32,509 bases of DNA from Flavobacteriales bacterium (GCA_002737625.1 NSIB01000016.1:1-32509); one strand, 5' to 3'. Shown: positions 16,151 to 24,841, counted from the stretch's first letter. Numbers and translations are program-made. The notes: a model not told the origin generated them from the letters alone.

Positions 16151-17719
16151 TCAAACACCCAGCCAAGATGATGGAAGTGATTTTTTTTGACCTCCATCCA
16201 GAAATACAATACGGTGCGACATGGCACGGGCAACTTCTAAATTGTGTGTGATAAAAATATATGCCAGACCTCTATCCTGCTGCAATTTTACCAATAGCGC
16301 AAGCACTTGCTTTTGAACCAATGGATCCAACGCCGAGACTGCTTCATCGAGAATCAGAACGCTAGGCTCTGATGCCAAAGCCCTTGCAATACACAAACGT
16401 TGCCGCTGCCCTCCACTCATTTGATGTGGATAGGCCATGAATAATCGATCATCAAAACCCACTTCTTTTAAATATTGACGGGATTCTTCCTTCAGTTCCA
16501 TTTTATTTTTACCATTGCCCTCGTCACGTGTCGGTGGGTATGCATTCTGCTTAAAAACCAATACCTCCAATACGGCCTGGATGGCGGTATAATTTGGATT
16601 AAGCGATGCATAAGGATCTTGAAATACCATTTGGATTCCAGTAGGTGGGACCCGGCTCAATGTTTTTCCGTTCAGCAGAATTTCTCCCTCACTGAGCGTC
16701 TCGAGCGAGACCAAAATCTTGGCCAATGTGCTTTTTCCAGAACCCGACAGTCCAACCACCGAGAGGGTTTCTCCTGCATTTAATTGTTCGTCAAATGCAT
16801 CCAAAGCACGGACACGCCACTTTCCTTTGGTATACAATTTCCCAACGCCTTTGAGAGAAAGCACCACCTTCGGCGACTTCAAATCACCCACCAAACATGT
16901 ATTCGGCATGGCATCAATAAGTTCTTTTACATAGGGATGCGTTTTTTTTCCAAAGACAATTTCTTTGGTGTTTTGCATAAGGCATTCTCCCTTGCACAAC
17001 ACCGTAACATTTTCTGCATACTGCTTCACAAGGTCCAATTCATGACTCACCCAAATCAGTGCACTCCCCTGCTCATTACAAAGTTTTTTTAAATCGGCCA
17101 TTACTTGTTGGCGGGCAAGACTGTCCAAAGCAGTCGTAGGCTCATCAGCCAAAATAAGTGGTGGCTCGTGCACACAAGCCATTGCAATCATGACACGTTG
17201 CCTCTGTCCACCACTCAATTGATGGGGATACGATTGCATGATGCGCTCAATACTTTCACCCAATCCGATTTGTTGTAATTTACGGTAGACCAATTCTAAG
17301 GACTTTTTTGGGGGGTCCGCATGTATCCTTGCTGATTCTAACAATTGAGCCCCACATGTCATTCGAGGGTTCAGTGCAGACATCGGTTCTTGAAATACAA
17401 TACCCATGGCCTTGCCACGAATAGATTGCCATTTTTTGGCATCGCAGTGAAGCAAATCGAAGTGCTGGCCTCCGTGGTTAAATAGTATTTCTCCCTCAAC
17501 CCTTAATTTTTGTGATAGGAGTCCAATAATGGCAAACAATGTAAGGGATTTTCCACTTCCACTTTCTCCTATAATACTATGCAATTCGCCCGGAATTACC
17601 CTTAAATGAGGCAAATGAATCAGTTGGAGTTGGGCAGAATAAATTCGCAAATCCCGTATTTGTAAAAGTGGCAAATCCGCTAATTCCAATACTCCAGTTT
17701 TTACACCCTCGCCTTTCAT
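16151..17719 (-). CDS. Dual-cassette ABC transporter ATPase, peptide/nickel (YejF/GsiA) type
   Basis: A 522-residue fusion of two ABC ATPases that powers a peptide-type importer. Half 1 has Walker A GESGSGKS (residues 51-58), signature LSGGQRQRVMIA and Walker B LILADEPTTALD. Half 2 has Walker A GLSGSGKST, signature MSGGQRQRLCIARAL and Walker B VLILDEAVSALD. Both keep the catalytic Glu. Hallmarks of the DppD/DppF group are MGIVFQEPMSALNPRMT and MVFQDPYASLNPNYT. No permease or substrate-binding gene is adjacent, so partners must lie elsewhere. The frame extends to a GTG at 17788; the ATG at 17719 is chosen because a TAACTTTG box ends 5 nt before it. The true start remains uncertain. Confidence 0.9.
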   Translation of the reverse strand: MKGEGVKTGVLELADLPLLQIRDLRIYSAQLQLIHLPHLRVIPGELHSIIGESGSGKSLTLFAIIGLLSQKLRVEGEILFNHGGQHFDLLHCDAKKWQSIRGKAMGIVFQEPMSALNPRMTCGAQLLESARIHADPPKKSLELVYRKLQQIGLGESIERIMQSYPHQLSGGQRQRVMIAMACVHEPPLILADEPTTALDSLARQQVMADLKKLCNEQGSALIWVSHELDLVKQYAENVTVLCKGECLMQNTKEIVFGKKTHPYVKELIDAMPNTCLVGDLKSPKVVLSLKGVGKLYTKGKWRVRALDAFDEQLNAGETLSVVGLSGSGKSTLAKILVSLETLSEGEILLNGKTLSRVPPTGIQMVFQDPYASLNPNYTAIQAVLEVLVFKQNAYPPTRDEGNGKNKMELKEESRQYLKEVGFDDRLFMAYPHQMSGGQRQRLCIARALASEPSVLILDEAVSALDPLVQKQVLALLVKLQQDRGLAYIFITHNLEVARAMSHRIVFLDGGQKKSLPSSWLGV

Positions 17720-17724
17720 TGTTT

Positions 17725-17732
17725 CAAAGTTA
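17725..17732 (-). promoter_or_regulatory. Putative -7 box for the ABC ATPase gene
   Basis: TAACTTTG on the minus strand matches TAnnTTTG with 5 nt to the ATG at 17719. No good -33 element is visible. It lies inside the longer alternative reading frame. Confidence 0.4.
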
Positions 17733-17788
17733 GGGCTTGGAGTTGAAAACTTTGGTTTATCGACAATAAGCGACACCGAATTGTACAC

Positions 17789-17814
17789 AAAAAAACAAAG
17801 CCAAAAGGGGTTTT
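17789..17814 (-). terminator. Weak possible terminator downstream of tonB
   Basis: On the minus strand AAAACC, a short loop and GGCTTT form an imperfect hairpin followed by a T-rich tract with one interruption. It would close the exbB-exbD-exbD-tonB transcript. The stem is weak, so this is tentative. Confidence 0.3.
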
Positions 17815-17843
17815 ACAGAAAAGAAAAAAAAGGATTTGAGGGC

Positions 17844-18650
17844 TTACTCAACCGTAAGTTTAATAGGAATTTCGCGCCATGATTTCAAAAATACCCCATT
17901 GTTTTGCCCAGGAATCCAGCGTGGAGATTTTTTCAATACGCGAATGGCTTCATCGGTAAATTCTGGACAACTTTTTGTTTGCTCAATGGCTTGAATACGG
18001 GATATTCTTCCGGTTTCATCCACTGCAAAACGAAGAACGACAGAACCGTTGATACCCTCATCTTGACATCGAACAGGATATTGAAAGGCATTGGCAACAT
18101 ACTCGCGGAAAGCCGCTTCTCCACCGGGATATATCGCTTTAACCTGGACATTGGTTGCAGGCTCAGAATTGCCTACCAAGGGGCCAGAGCCATCATTTAA
18201 ATCGGGGGCGTCAAAATCTTCCGCGCCCTCTTTCGTCTCCTTTCCCGTATTTTTAATCTCATCGGGAGGAATAATAACATCTTCTTGGGTGGTTTCAGGG
18301 TTGATTTTTGGGACTACGTATTGTTGCGTAGCGATAGGAGGCTCAGGAATTTCGTATTTTGGCTTTTCAGGCTCTTTTTCCTCATCTGGCGCCTTTACAT
18401 CGTCGAGATTGTTGACCTTAAGTACCGTTAAAGTCTCTTGGTTATCAGTAAAAAAATAATTGGATATGATAGGCAACGAGGAAGCGACAATCGCAATCCC
18501 AAGCGCCCACATAGTAGCTACAAATTGATTTTTTCTAAACTTACTGCGAACCTCATAGGCACCATATTCTTTAAAACGTTTCGCAAATACCAATTCTATT
18601 CGAGCGGGTGATTCGGGTTGTTCCCAGTTGTTGATGTTGGTTTCTGACAT
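17844..18650 (-). CDS. TonB-family energy transducer
   Basis: A 268-residue protein with one transmembrane segment at about residues 44-66, preceded by a cytoplasmic stretch (RIELVFAKRFKEYGAYEVRSKFRKNQ). A Pro/Glu-rich spacer follows (EEKEPEKPKYEIPEPP) for crossing the periplasm. A C-terminal TonB_C domain lies at about 170-268, with YPGGEAAFREYVANAFQYP, GINGSVVLRFAVDETGRIS and SPRWIPGQNNG. This layout is the common form in Bacteroidota. It starts 5 bp after the upstream exbD stop, so it is co-transcribed with exbB-exbD-exbD. It would connect the inner-membrane proton channel to outer-membrane receptors. Confidence 0.93.
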   Translation of the reverse strand: MSETNINNWEQPESPARIELVFAKRFKEYGAYEVRSKFRKNQFVATMWALGIAIVASSLPIISNYFFTDNQETLTVLKVNNLDDVKAPDEEKEPEKPKYEIPEPPIATQQYVVPKINPETTQEDVIIPPDEIKNTGKETKEGAEDFDAPDLNDGSGPLVGNSEPATNVQVKAIYPGGEAAFREYVANAFQYPVRCQDEGINGSVVLRFAVDETGRISRIQAIEQTKSCPEFTDEAIRVLKKSPRWIPGQNNGVFLKSWREIPIKLTVE

Positions 18651-18655
18651 CCCGC

Positions 18656-19288
18656 TTAGATTTTTATTTTTTGGGTGATCAGTTTCTTTTCAAGACCAGA
18701 CATACCCTCGTCAACAGCAAAATACTTGGCAATCTGGGTTATCATAAACTCATCCATTACATCAATCACATTGCGATAGGTGGCTTTATCATCATTTTTA
18801 AGCAATACAACCAATTTAGAATCACGTTGGGCTTCTTTTACTTTTATGTCAATCGCACTTCGACTGGCAGTATCCTTTACATCAATTTTATTGAGTTCTT
18901 TTTCAAACGCTCTCAGTTGGGTAAGCAGTGGAAGATTATTTTCTACCAAAACCTTGCGCAAACCTTTCTTGGTGTAATCGGTTTCTTCCAAAACTGTTTT
19001 GGCATTCAATGCACCACGATACCAAAAGATTTTGTCATTGTCTGAGAGCAAAATGGTTAAACCGTCTTTAACTTCTGGTTGTTTGATGTCTTTATTTTTG
19101 GGATCCAACTTTTCTGGAAATATCATTCTCAATACTTTGGGCTGGGAAAAAGTTGAGGTTAGAACAAAGAAGGTAAGCAATAAAAACGCCAAATCAACCA
19201 AGGGAGTCATGTCTACACGGGTACTCTGCTTTTTGGCTCTTTTTTTACCACCCTTTTCACTGTTGCCAACTGATTGTATTTCTGACAT
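18656..19288 (-). CDS. ExbD/TolR-family biopolymer transport protein (second copy)
   Basis: A 210-residue protein. Residues about 20-50 contain STRVDMTPLVDLAFLLLTFFVLTSTF, the single membrane segment with the conserved Asp that carries protons in ExbD/TolR. The periplasmic domain is longer than in enterobacterial ExbD (about 140 residues), as is common in Bacteroidota. Two starts are possible. ATG 19306 overlaps the preceding exbD stop by 4 bp, and ATG 19288 has AGGAGG 9 nt before it and gives the expected MSEIQ-type N-terminus. I prefer 19288. tonB follows after 5 bp. Partner of ExbB in the proton-driven motor. Confidence 0.9.
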   Translation of the reverse strand: MSEIQSVGNSEKGGKKRAKKQSTRVDMTPLVDLAFLLLTFFVLTSTFSQPKVLRMIFPEKLDPKNKDIKQPEVKDGLTILLSDNDKIFWYRGALNAKTVLEETDYTKKGLRKVLVENNLPLLTQLRAFEKELNKIDVKDTASRSAIDIKVKEAQRDSKLVVLLKNDDKATYRNVIDVMDEFMITQIAKYFAVDEGMSGLEKKLITQKIKI

Positions 19289-19302
19289 ATTTTTATTCCT
19301 CC

Positions 19303-19974
19303 TCAATCGATGGGCTTAGATTCAAGACCCGTAATCATTTGAAAATTCTTTACTTTGGCTTCTCTGAATACTTGAATAACGTGCTTTAACACATCGTATT
19401 TTGTTCTTCCGTCTGCTTTTATTGCAAACTGAATGTAGTTTTCTTTATCAAAAGGAAGCCCGCGTTCTTTAGCCAAAAATTTTCGTTGGGTAAAGTCGTC
19501 GTGGGCACGCAATCGCGCATTATAAGCCCAGAGATACAATTGACTTTTTTTAATATTTACAGTATCGTACGGAATGCCTCCTTGTTGAATTTTTTCACGT
19601 TTAGAAACTTCTAATGCCAAAAAACGTGGAATGTCTTGCATCGAAAGACCCATCGGACCCGCTCCTGAAAACTTTTTTACATTTTGAGAATCCATGGACA
19701 CTTTAAACTCTTTCATCATGTCTTTCAGAACCAATTCTTTTACAGCCGGGTTTGTTAGGTCGATAAAAACTTTGCCTGTCTCATCCACAGTAACCAAGAA
19801 TACCTGTTTGGGTATTTGAACGTCTGTGGTAGAAGTCGGTGGATCAACAAATACTGGCTCGGGTGAACGGAAACTTGCTGTTAGCATAAAAAATGTTACC
19901 AATAAAAACGCCAAATCTACCATCGGAGTCATATCCAATGATGGTGTTGAGCGTGGCATGCTAACTTTTGGCAT
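19303..19974 (-). CDS. ExbD/TolR-family biopolymer transport protein (first copy)
   Basis: A 223-residue protein with the conserved segment PSLDMTPMVDLAFLLVTFFMLTASF at about residues 11-36, including the proton-carrying Asp. The periplasmic part has an extended insertion (about 100-170) ahead of the usual C-terminal beta-strand core (YIQFAIKADGRTKYDVLKHVIQVF). It lies 43 bp downstream of exbB and directly upstream of a second exbD, with only a 4-bp overlap if the longer start of the second is used. Two different ExbD subunits per cluster are usual in Bacteroidota, and may make a heteromeric channel. Confidence 0.92.
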   Translation of the reverse strand: MPKVSMPRSTPSLDMTPMVDLAFLLVTFFMLTASFRSPEPVFVDPPTSTTDVQIPKQVFLVTVDETGKVFIDLTNPAVKELVLKDMMKEFKVSMDSQNVKKFSGAGPMGLSMQDIPRFLALEVSKREKIQQGGIPYDTVNIKKSQLYLWAYNARLRAHDDFTQRKFLAKERGLPFDKENYIQFAIKADGRTKYDVLKHVIQVFREAKVKNFQMITGLESKPID

Positions 19975-20017
19975 ATTTGATTGACCTACAAGTTTGTAAA
20001 AAAGACAAAATCAATTA

Positions 20018-20833
20018 TCAAGCGTGTTTGGCTTGAAAGTTTGAGATAATTGAATATCCGGCTTCATCCATGCTATGAGTCATTGAATCAATGCGATTTG
20101 AATAATAATTATAACTCACAATTGCAAGGGTTGACCCAATAATACCAAATGCAGTATTCACCAAAGCTTCTGAAATACCGGTGGCCAAAGCAGATGTATC
20201 TGGTGCTCCTGAGTTTGCCAATGCAGCAAATGCCCGTATCATTCCGAATACCGTTCCAATCAAACCAATCAGGGTTCCAATCGAGGCACAAGTCGAAATG
20301 ATAACCAGATTCTTTGATAACATCGGCAATTCCAAACTTGTTGCTTCTTCCAATTCCTTTTCGATGGCTGCTTTTTTCTCATCGCGTGACAAATCTGATT
20401 TGGCAGAAACGACTTGATATCTGCTCAGGCCACTGCGAACAACATTTGCCAAAGAACCTCGTTGAGAATCGCAAGCAGAGATTGCCCCTTCGATATCGTT
20501 GTTGGTTAACATACCTTGTATATTTTTAACAAATTGTGTCGCATTGCCTTTCCCTGAAGCAGTAGTCAGTGTCATAAACCGCTCGATAGAAATCAATATA
20601 ACGGTAATATTCACACCAATAAGTAAGGGAACAATTGCAATTCCCCCCCGGTATATAATACCGAGAAGGCCAAGAGGATGACCTTTGTCGACGTCTCTAC
20701 CTTCAAAATTTGAAGGATCTCCCAAGAGTAAAATATAAATTAAATAGCCAGCTGCAACGGCAAACAAAATAGCAAGTCCCGAAAAATAGGCCATCCATTT
20801 ACTAGAATCAATAGTCGACTTTGAAGTATTCAT
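20018..20833 (-). CDS. ExbB/TolQ/MotA-family proton channel protein
   Basis: A 271-residue inner-membrane protein with an extra N-terminal membrane segment at about 14-35, and further segments at about 55-80, 173-200 and 220-245. The MotA/TolQ/ExbB domain is visible in the cytoplasmic helical region with DNDIEGAISACDSQRGSLANVVRSG-like sequence, then IGTLIGLIGTVFGMIRAFAAL and LATGISEALVNTAFGIIGS. With ExbD it forms the proton-driven complex that energises TonB. It is the first gene of exbB-exbD-exbD-tonB. Only an imperfect -7 box (TAATATTG at 20856-20863) was found upstream. The upstream ECF operon ends 70 bp away. Confidence 0.95.
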   Translation of the reverse strand: MNTSKSTIDSSKWMAYFSGLAILFAVAAGYLIYILLLGDPSNFEGRDVDKGHPLGLLGIIYRGGIAIVPLLIGVNITVILISIERFMTLTTASGKGNATQFVKNIQGMLTNNDIEGAISACDSQRGSLANVVRSGLSRYQVVSAKSDLSRDEKKAAIEKELEEATSLELPMLSKNLVIISTCASIGTLIGLIGTVFGMIRAFAALANSGAPDTSALATGISEALVNTAFGIIGSTLAIVSYNYYSNRIDSMTHSMDEAGYSIISNFQAKHA

Positions 20834-20903
20834 ATGTTTTAATTAAAATAAGGGGCAATATTACAACCAATTTACCCAAAAGAAAAATAATGTGAATGTT
20901 AAA

Positions 20904-21494
20904 TTACGGGTTTTCTTTAATAGGCCCGACTGTGGGAGGGATGATTTTGGTTTCTCCCCGCTTTTTTTTGCCCTCTTTTTTTTTCGCAGTATCTATATTA
21001 TTCTCAGCATTATTGGTTTTGCGAATCCCCCGTGCCTTTGCAATCATCTCTTTTTTAATTTCTCTTTCAATCTTAGGAAGCTGCAGGGCACGATTCATTC
21101 CAATGACAGGCTTGAGTTTATTTGTATAGGTCTCCATTAGCTGCACTTCTGTTTTGCGCAAAAAAATGGCATCATTAAAATATTTTTCGGCATCTGCATC
21201 GCTAAGCGAAGACATTTCTTTGTCTTTCCAGGTGGCCCGAAACAAAACTTTAGCCTCTCTCAACTTGAGTTGGTACCCGTCATATATCAGAAAAAAATTT
21301 GTCTTTTCAGCATCACTTAAATGTAATTTTTCGACAAATAGTCCCTCACGAAACTTGCGTAATCCTTTCACTTTAGCGATCCGTAGGCTGTCTTTTTTTT
21401 CTGACGAATTGGCATTCTTAACATTCTGGGCGCTGGTTCCGATGAAGAAGGAGAATGCAAATAAACAAAGTGTGGTATATTGTATCAATTTCAT
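20904..21494 (-). CDS. Small secreted protein, Spy/CpxP-like, in an ECF sigma operon
   Basis: A 196-residue protein with a signal peptide (about 1-22, ending GTSAQ). The mature part is highly charged and alpha-helical, resembling the periplasmic LTxxQ/Spy-like helical proteins. In Bacteroidota, related proteins encoded after an ECF sigma factor are annotated as sensors of ECF-type sigma factors. Visible motifs are KFREGLFVEKLHLSDAEKTNFFLIYDGY, typical of that group. The last 30 residues are Lys/Glu/Pro-rich. Its ATG overlaps the upstream stop by 4 bp. A chaperone or stress-sensing role in the periplasm is inference. Confidence 0.65.
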   Translation of the reverse strand: MKLIQYTTLCLFAFSFFIGTSAQNVKNANSSEKKDSLRIAKVKGLRKFREGLFVEKLHLSDAEKTNFFLIYDGYQLKLREAKVLFRATWKDKEMSSLSDADAEKYFNDAIFLRKTEVQLMETYTNKLKPVIGMNRALQLPKIEREIKKEMIAKARGIRKTNNAENNIDTAKKKEGKKKRGETKIIPPTVGPIKENP

Positions 21495-22747
21495 AGTGTT
21501 TCTAAATCTAAATCTTCAAATAATTCATCTTCCATATCGAAAATAGACAAGTTGGAATCCTCTAGTTCACCCATTGCCTTAAGCTTTTCTTCTGGAAGCT
21601 TCTGCGCATCAACAATACTAAACACCCTGGCTTTTTCAGTCTTGATTGGCAGTTCATCGCGAATGATAGATTCTAGTAATAGTAAGGACATGGGCAAGGA
21701 TTCAACAGGCCCCACAGAAACTGATGTCTTGACGATTTGAGATTGTTCTGTTTGCTGAAGTGCTACTTTATTGCTTTGTTCGACTTGGGGGGGCTGGATT
21801 GCATTCCAAATAAAATAGGCTGCAACAATAGCCGCAAAAGAAGCTGCAATTCCGAGCCAACCGGGAGTCGAAGATTCATGTTGACGACCTGCAATGGGCG
21901 CAAATGCCATGGGGGGCTCTTCTGTTTCTGGTGTTTCTTCTGCCAAAATACTGTTGGGCTTAGGGTCTGGAATGATTGGGGATTTTGCAGCGTCAACAGG
22001 ATCATTCAATTCTTCCTGTAAATAAGCTGCATAGGCAGCCTCAATGTCTGGGTTCTGTTCAATTGTTGGGACAGGCACAACCGCAGCTTCTGGATGGGTC
22101 AATTCTGGAACATGGTGAACAACAATTACCGGCTCGTTTTTGGCAGGGAATCCACTATCAACAACAATTTCAGTCTCTTCATTCGAAAAATATTCTTCTA
22201 TAGTTTCATCCGAAACAGACAATACAGGAATTGGATTTTCGGTTGTTTCAGGCACTATATCAGAAGGGTCTAGAATGGGCGCCGGTTCGAATAACCCAGC
22301 TTGAATGGGTGCGGGTTTTGAACCGACTTCTTCAACTTTATTTGGCGCTTCTGTAATCTGTTCGAAGGTAATTTTTTGAATGTCTGCAACATTTTTGTCA
22401 TTGGACAATTCTGGAATCGCCATTAAATTAACCCACTCAGGGTTTTCGTTGGTGGTAAATGTTAACGCGGGTATTTCAAACGTACCAATATTTTGAAGTT
22501 CCTTATTGACAGCATTGCTGCGCGAAGTAATTGGATCTTGTTTACGGGCACGTTTTTGAACTCCTTCCGTATCAATACCCTTGGCGGGTGTATCGATAGG
22601 CAATAAAACCGGAGGCGCACTTATCCCTTCTTCCGCAACCTCGGGTTGAGACATATTCAATTGTTGCAATATCCGCGCTTCCAATGCATTAAAATAAGCA
22701 TCTGGAGCCTGAAAAGCACTTTTGATTTTATCGTTTTCTAAATCCAT
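21491..22747 (-). CDS. Single-pass membrane protein downstream of the ECF sigma gene, probable anti-sigma-like regulator
   Basis: A 418-residue protein with an unusually large, acidic and Pro-rich N-terminal region. One predicted transmembrane segment lies at about residues 297-316 (GWLGIAASFAAIVAAYFIW). The N-terminus has FQAPDAYFNALEARILQQL, resembling the PxxYFxxLExRI motif seen in Bacteroidota proteins encoded with ECF sigma factors. The C-terminal tail is very acidic (SIFDMEDELFEDLDL). No classical zinc-binding anti-sigma motif (HxxxCxxC) is visible. The gene lies between sigma and Spy-like genes, with a 47-bp gap to sigma and a 4-bp overlap with the Spy-like gene. Acting as the sigma factor's membrane regulator is inferred from position. 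Confidence 0.6.
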   Translation of the reverse strand: MDLENDKIKSAFQAPDAYFNALEARILQQLNMSQPEVAEEGISAPPVLLPIDTPAKGIDTEGVQKRARKQDPITSRSNAVNKELQNIGTFEIPALTFTTNENPEWVNLMAIPELSNDKNVADIQKITFEQITEAPNKVEEVGSKPAPIQAGLFEPAPILDPSDIVPETTENPIPVLSVSDETIEEYFSNEETEIVVDSGFPAKNEPVIVVHHVPELTHPEAAVVPVPTIEQNPDIEAAYAAYLQEELNDPVDAAKSPIIPDPKPNSILAEETPETEEPPMAFAPIAGRQHESSTPGWLGIAASFAAIVAAYFIWNAIQPPQVEQSNKVALQQTEQSQIVKTSVSVGPVESLPMSLLLLESIIRDELPIKTEKARVFSIVDAQKLPEEKLKAMGELEDSNLSIFDMEDELFEDLDLETL

Positions 22748-22794
22748 GATTTCCTAATACTGTCGATTTTTAGACGGACCATTGCATAAAAAGT

Positions 22795-23388
22795 TTAACC
22801 AAGCACGCCCAAATAGATCTCCAATTTTTTGACTGCATGGTGATACGAAGCCCGCAAGGCGCTCTCAGAAGTTGAAGTGAGATCGGCAATCTCTTCGTAA
22901 GAAAGGTCTTCAAAATAGCGTAGAAAAAAAACCAATTTTTGTTTGAATGGCAAATAACAAATCGCTCTTTGCAATTTGAGAGAAATATCATCGCCCGACA
23001 AATAAACATCTGAAGCAATCATGTCTGCCATTTCTGGCTGTGCCTCATTAAAATCTATCGATGGTTTTCGTTTCCGCAACAAGTTAATTGACTCATTGGT
23101 TGCTATCCGGTAAATCCAGGTTCGCAATTTGCTTTCTCCCTTAAATTGTTCTGCATGTTGCCAAATCTTTATCAGGGTGTTTTGGGTAGCGTCATCGGCA
23201 TCATCATGACTCACCAACAAATTTCGAACATGGTAGTATACCTGCTTCTGATAACGCCTAACAATTTCTGCAAACAAAATACGCGATGGCTTATTGGTTA
23301 AAAGCTCATTTGCTAGCTCATCTTCAGACAACAAAGTCAAGCGACTCGCATCGTTTTTTTCGTTTACAATAGAGGTCTGAATAATCAT
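22795..23388 (-). CDS. ECF RNA polymerase sigma factor
   Basis: A 197-residue sigma-70 family ECF factor. Region 2 spans about residues 35-110, with FAEIVRRYQKQVYYHVRNLLVSHDDADDATQNTLIKIWQH and TWIYRIATNESINLLRKRK. Region 4 spans about 130-190, with RAICYLPFKQKLVFFLRYFEDLSYEEIADLTSTSESALRASYHHAVKKL. There is no region 3, as expected for the class. It is probably the first gene of a transcript with the membrane protein and Spy-like protein. Its ATG is preceded by about 190 nt of non-coding sequence shared with the rplS promoter. No TAnnTTTG box was found, which would fit autoregulation by its own ECF promoter, though this cannot be shown. Confidence 0.93.
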   Translation of the reverse strand: MIIQTSIVNEKNDASRLTLLSEDELANELLTNKPSRILFAEIVRRYQKQVYYHVRNLLVSHDDADDATQNTLIKIWQHAEQFKGESKLRTWIYRIATNESINLLRKRKPSIDFNEAQPEMADMIASDVYLSGDDISLKLQRAICYLPFKQKLVFFLRYFEDLSYEEIADLTSTSESALRASYHHAVKKLEIYLGVLG

Positions 23389-23524
23389 GGTTTAACTTAG
23401 GGAAATAATATTGTGCGAAATAGGTAAAAATTCACCATTAGACACAATGAAGTTGTAAAAAGTTTAACACAATTTATTCCCCATTACTCTTTTTGGGCAG
23501 ACAATAGAAAATTTGAACAATCTC

Positions 23525-23556
23525 TTTGCAGATATTCTAAACAATGCGTACTTTTG
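23525..23556 (+). promoter_or_regulatory. Promoter of rplS
   Basis: TTTG at 23525-23528, a 20-nt spacer, and TACTTTTG at 23549-23556 match both consensus elements. The -7 box ends 22 nt before the rplS ATG. Confidence 0.75.
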
Positions 23557-23578
23557 CACCCCAATTGGTACTGAAATC

Positions 23579-23929
23579 ATGAATATCATCGTTAATAGTG
23601 TCGCATCCGAATATTTAAGAACCGATCTTCCCAACTTTAAATCAGGAGATCGTATTACCGTTTTTTATAAAATTAGAGAAGGTGTTAAGGAACGTATCCA
23701 GCAATTCCAAGGCGATGTGATTCAACGCCGCAATGCCGGTATTGATGAAACTTTCACCGTTCGAAAAATTTCAAACGGCGTGGGTGTTGAACGCATATTT
23801 CCTTTACATTCGCCTTTTATTGATAAAATTGAAATCAACAGAAAAGGGTTGGTGCGCCGTGCGCGCATATTTTATCTTCGTGCCCAAATTGGCAAGGCGG
23901 CCCGAATCAAAGAGCTAAGAACAAAATAA
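23579..23929 (+). CDS. rplS: Large ribosomal subunit protein bL19
   Basis: A 116-residue protein with the bL19 core [32 protein letters not shown], the [21 protein letters not shown] stretch and the C-terminal [20 protein letters not shown]. The open frame extends upstream to 23513 but the added residues are not bL19-like, and the -7 box lies inside them; the ATG at 23579 gives the usual family length. bL19 sits near the subunit interface of the 50S. It stands alone here, not with trmD or rpsP, has its own promoter, and is followed by a perfect terminator. Confidence 0.96.
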   Translation: MNIIVNSVASEYLRTDLPNFKSGDRITVFYKIREGVKERIQQFQGDVIQRRNAGIDETFTVRKISNGVGVERIFPLHSPFIDKIEINRKGLVRRARIFYLRAQIGKAARIKELRTK

Positions 23930-23945
23930 ATTTTGAGGCAATACC

Positions 23946-23981
23946 CCAAAAAAGCCCATTCATTCGAGTGGGCTTTTTTGG
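23946..23981 (+). terminator. Rho-independent terminator of rplS
   Basis: A perfect 13-bp inverted repeat (CCAAAAAAGCCCA and its complement) flanks a 10-nt loop, with A6 on one side and T6 on the other. It starts 16 bp after the rplS stop. The symmetry would also let it work on the opposite strand. Confidence 0.88.
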
Positions 23982-24159
23982 ATATACAGACTTGGTATGG
24001 CTTGCGATTTGAATACCTGTGTTCTTGGATACGTTTTCGCATCAACCTGCTTTTTTACGAACCATTACGGGACACCTTAGAAGTAACTGTTTATTTCACT
24101 ACATCGCGTTGGTCAGATGGTATTTTCTGCTTGGGTTTCAACTGGTCCACAGCCCTTGT

Positions 24160-24810
24160 CTAAGGAATGTAATTTAGTGTCACACCCAATCCATTGTGAA
24201 ATGCACCACTTGCATTGTACAACCTGAGGCGCGCATTTTTTCGAAGAATGGAATACACGCTATAATCCAAACTGAGCCTGCAAGAAACTTTTTTTGATAG
24301 CTTACATCCCATGCCCATTGAAGCCAAACATCCAAATCGGGCAAAATCATCGGCAATGCCCGGATTTACCCCCTCACATTCTTGAATTTTTAACAACATT
24401 GTAGGCCTTAATCCAAATAAAGCCTCAATAGAACCAAACTGTTTCAGGCCAGCGATTTGAAGTTCTATTTGTTTGGCACGAATATGAAATGCCGATTCAA
24501 GAGTCTCGGCATTGAAAAATCGCCTACTCCCTCTTTCGGCAATACCCATCGACAATTCCAATGCATCTATATTTCTAGCTTTTAATCGATACCCTGTGGT
24601 CAACGCAAATTGAAAACCTAATTTATTAAACCCCGAAGCCTGATCTCCGTCAATTTGACAAAAAAAAAGACTTGCTGAAGGAGTCCAATAAAAAGAATTG
24701 GGCGAATAATTTATTGGGTCGGCCACTCTTGTATGCAACAATTGTCCCTGCAAGGAACAACCAAAAAGAAGAAAAAAAGAACACCCCGATAGAATGGCTT
24801 TGGTTTGCAT
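24160..24810 (-). CDS. Outer-membrane beta-barrel protein (PorT/OmpW-like fold)
   Basis: A 216-residue protein with a signal peptide (about 1-22, LLFGCSLQGQ). The mature part alternates polar and hydrophobic residues, and FCQIDGDQASGFNKLGFQFAL at residues about 50-70 matches the QxxGDxxSGFxKxG strand-turn typical of Bacteroidota outer-membrane beta-barrel proteins. It ends in an aromatic-rich strand (GLGVTLNYIP). The role is unknown. It is transcribed alone, divergently from the FAD oxidoreductase with 31 bp between start codons. A 230-bp space downstream contains only the rplS terminator. Confidence 0.7.
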   Translation of the reverse strand: MQTKAILSGCSFFLLFGCSLQGQLLHTRVADPINYSPNSFYWTPSASLFFCQIDGDQASGFNKLGFQFALTTGYRLKARNIDALELSMGIAERGSRRFFNAETLESAFHIRAKQIELQIAGLKQFGSIEALFGLRPTMLLKIQECEGVNPGIADDFARFGCLASMGMGCKLSKKVSCRLSLDYSVYSILRKNARLRLYNASGAFHNGLGVTLNYIP

Positions 24811-24814
24811 GGTT

Positions 24815-24822
24815 TAATTTTG
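24815..24822 (+). promoter_or_regulatory. Putative -7 box for the FAD oxidoreductase gene
   Basis: TAATTTTG matches TAnnTTTG and ends 19 nt before the ATG at 24842. No convincing -33 element at the expected distance was seen. Confidence 0.5.
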
Positions 24823-24841
24823 CAGCAATTTATTGCAAAAT

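Noticed and set aside
23513-23578. Longer N-terminus for rplS
   Set aside because: The extra 22 codons contain the promoter and do not resemble bL19.
23933-24163. 76-codon plus-strand ORF after rplS
   Set aside because: It includes the terminator hairpin, has no recognisable domain or promoter, and overlaps the end of the beta-barrel gene.
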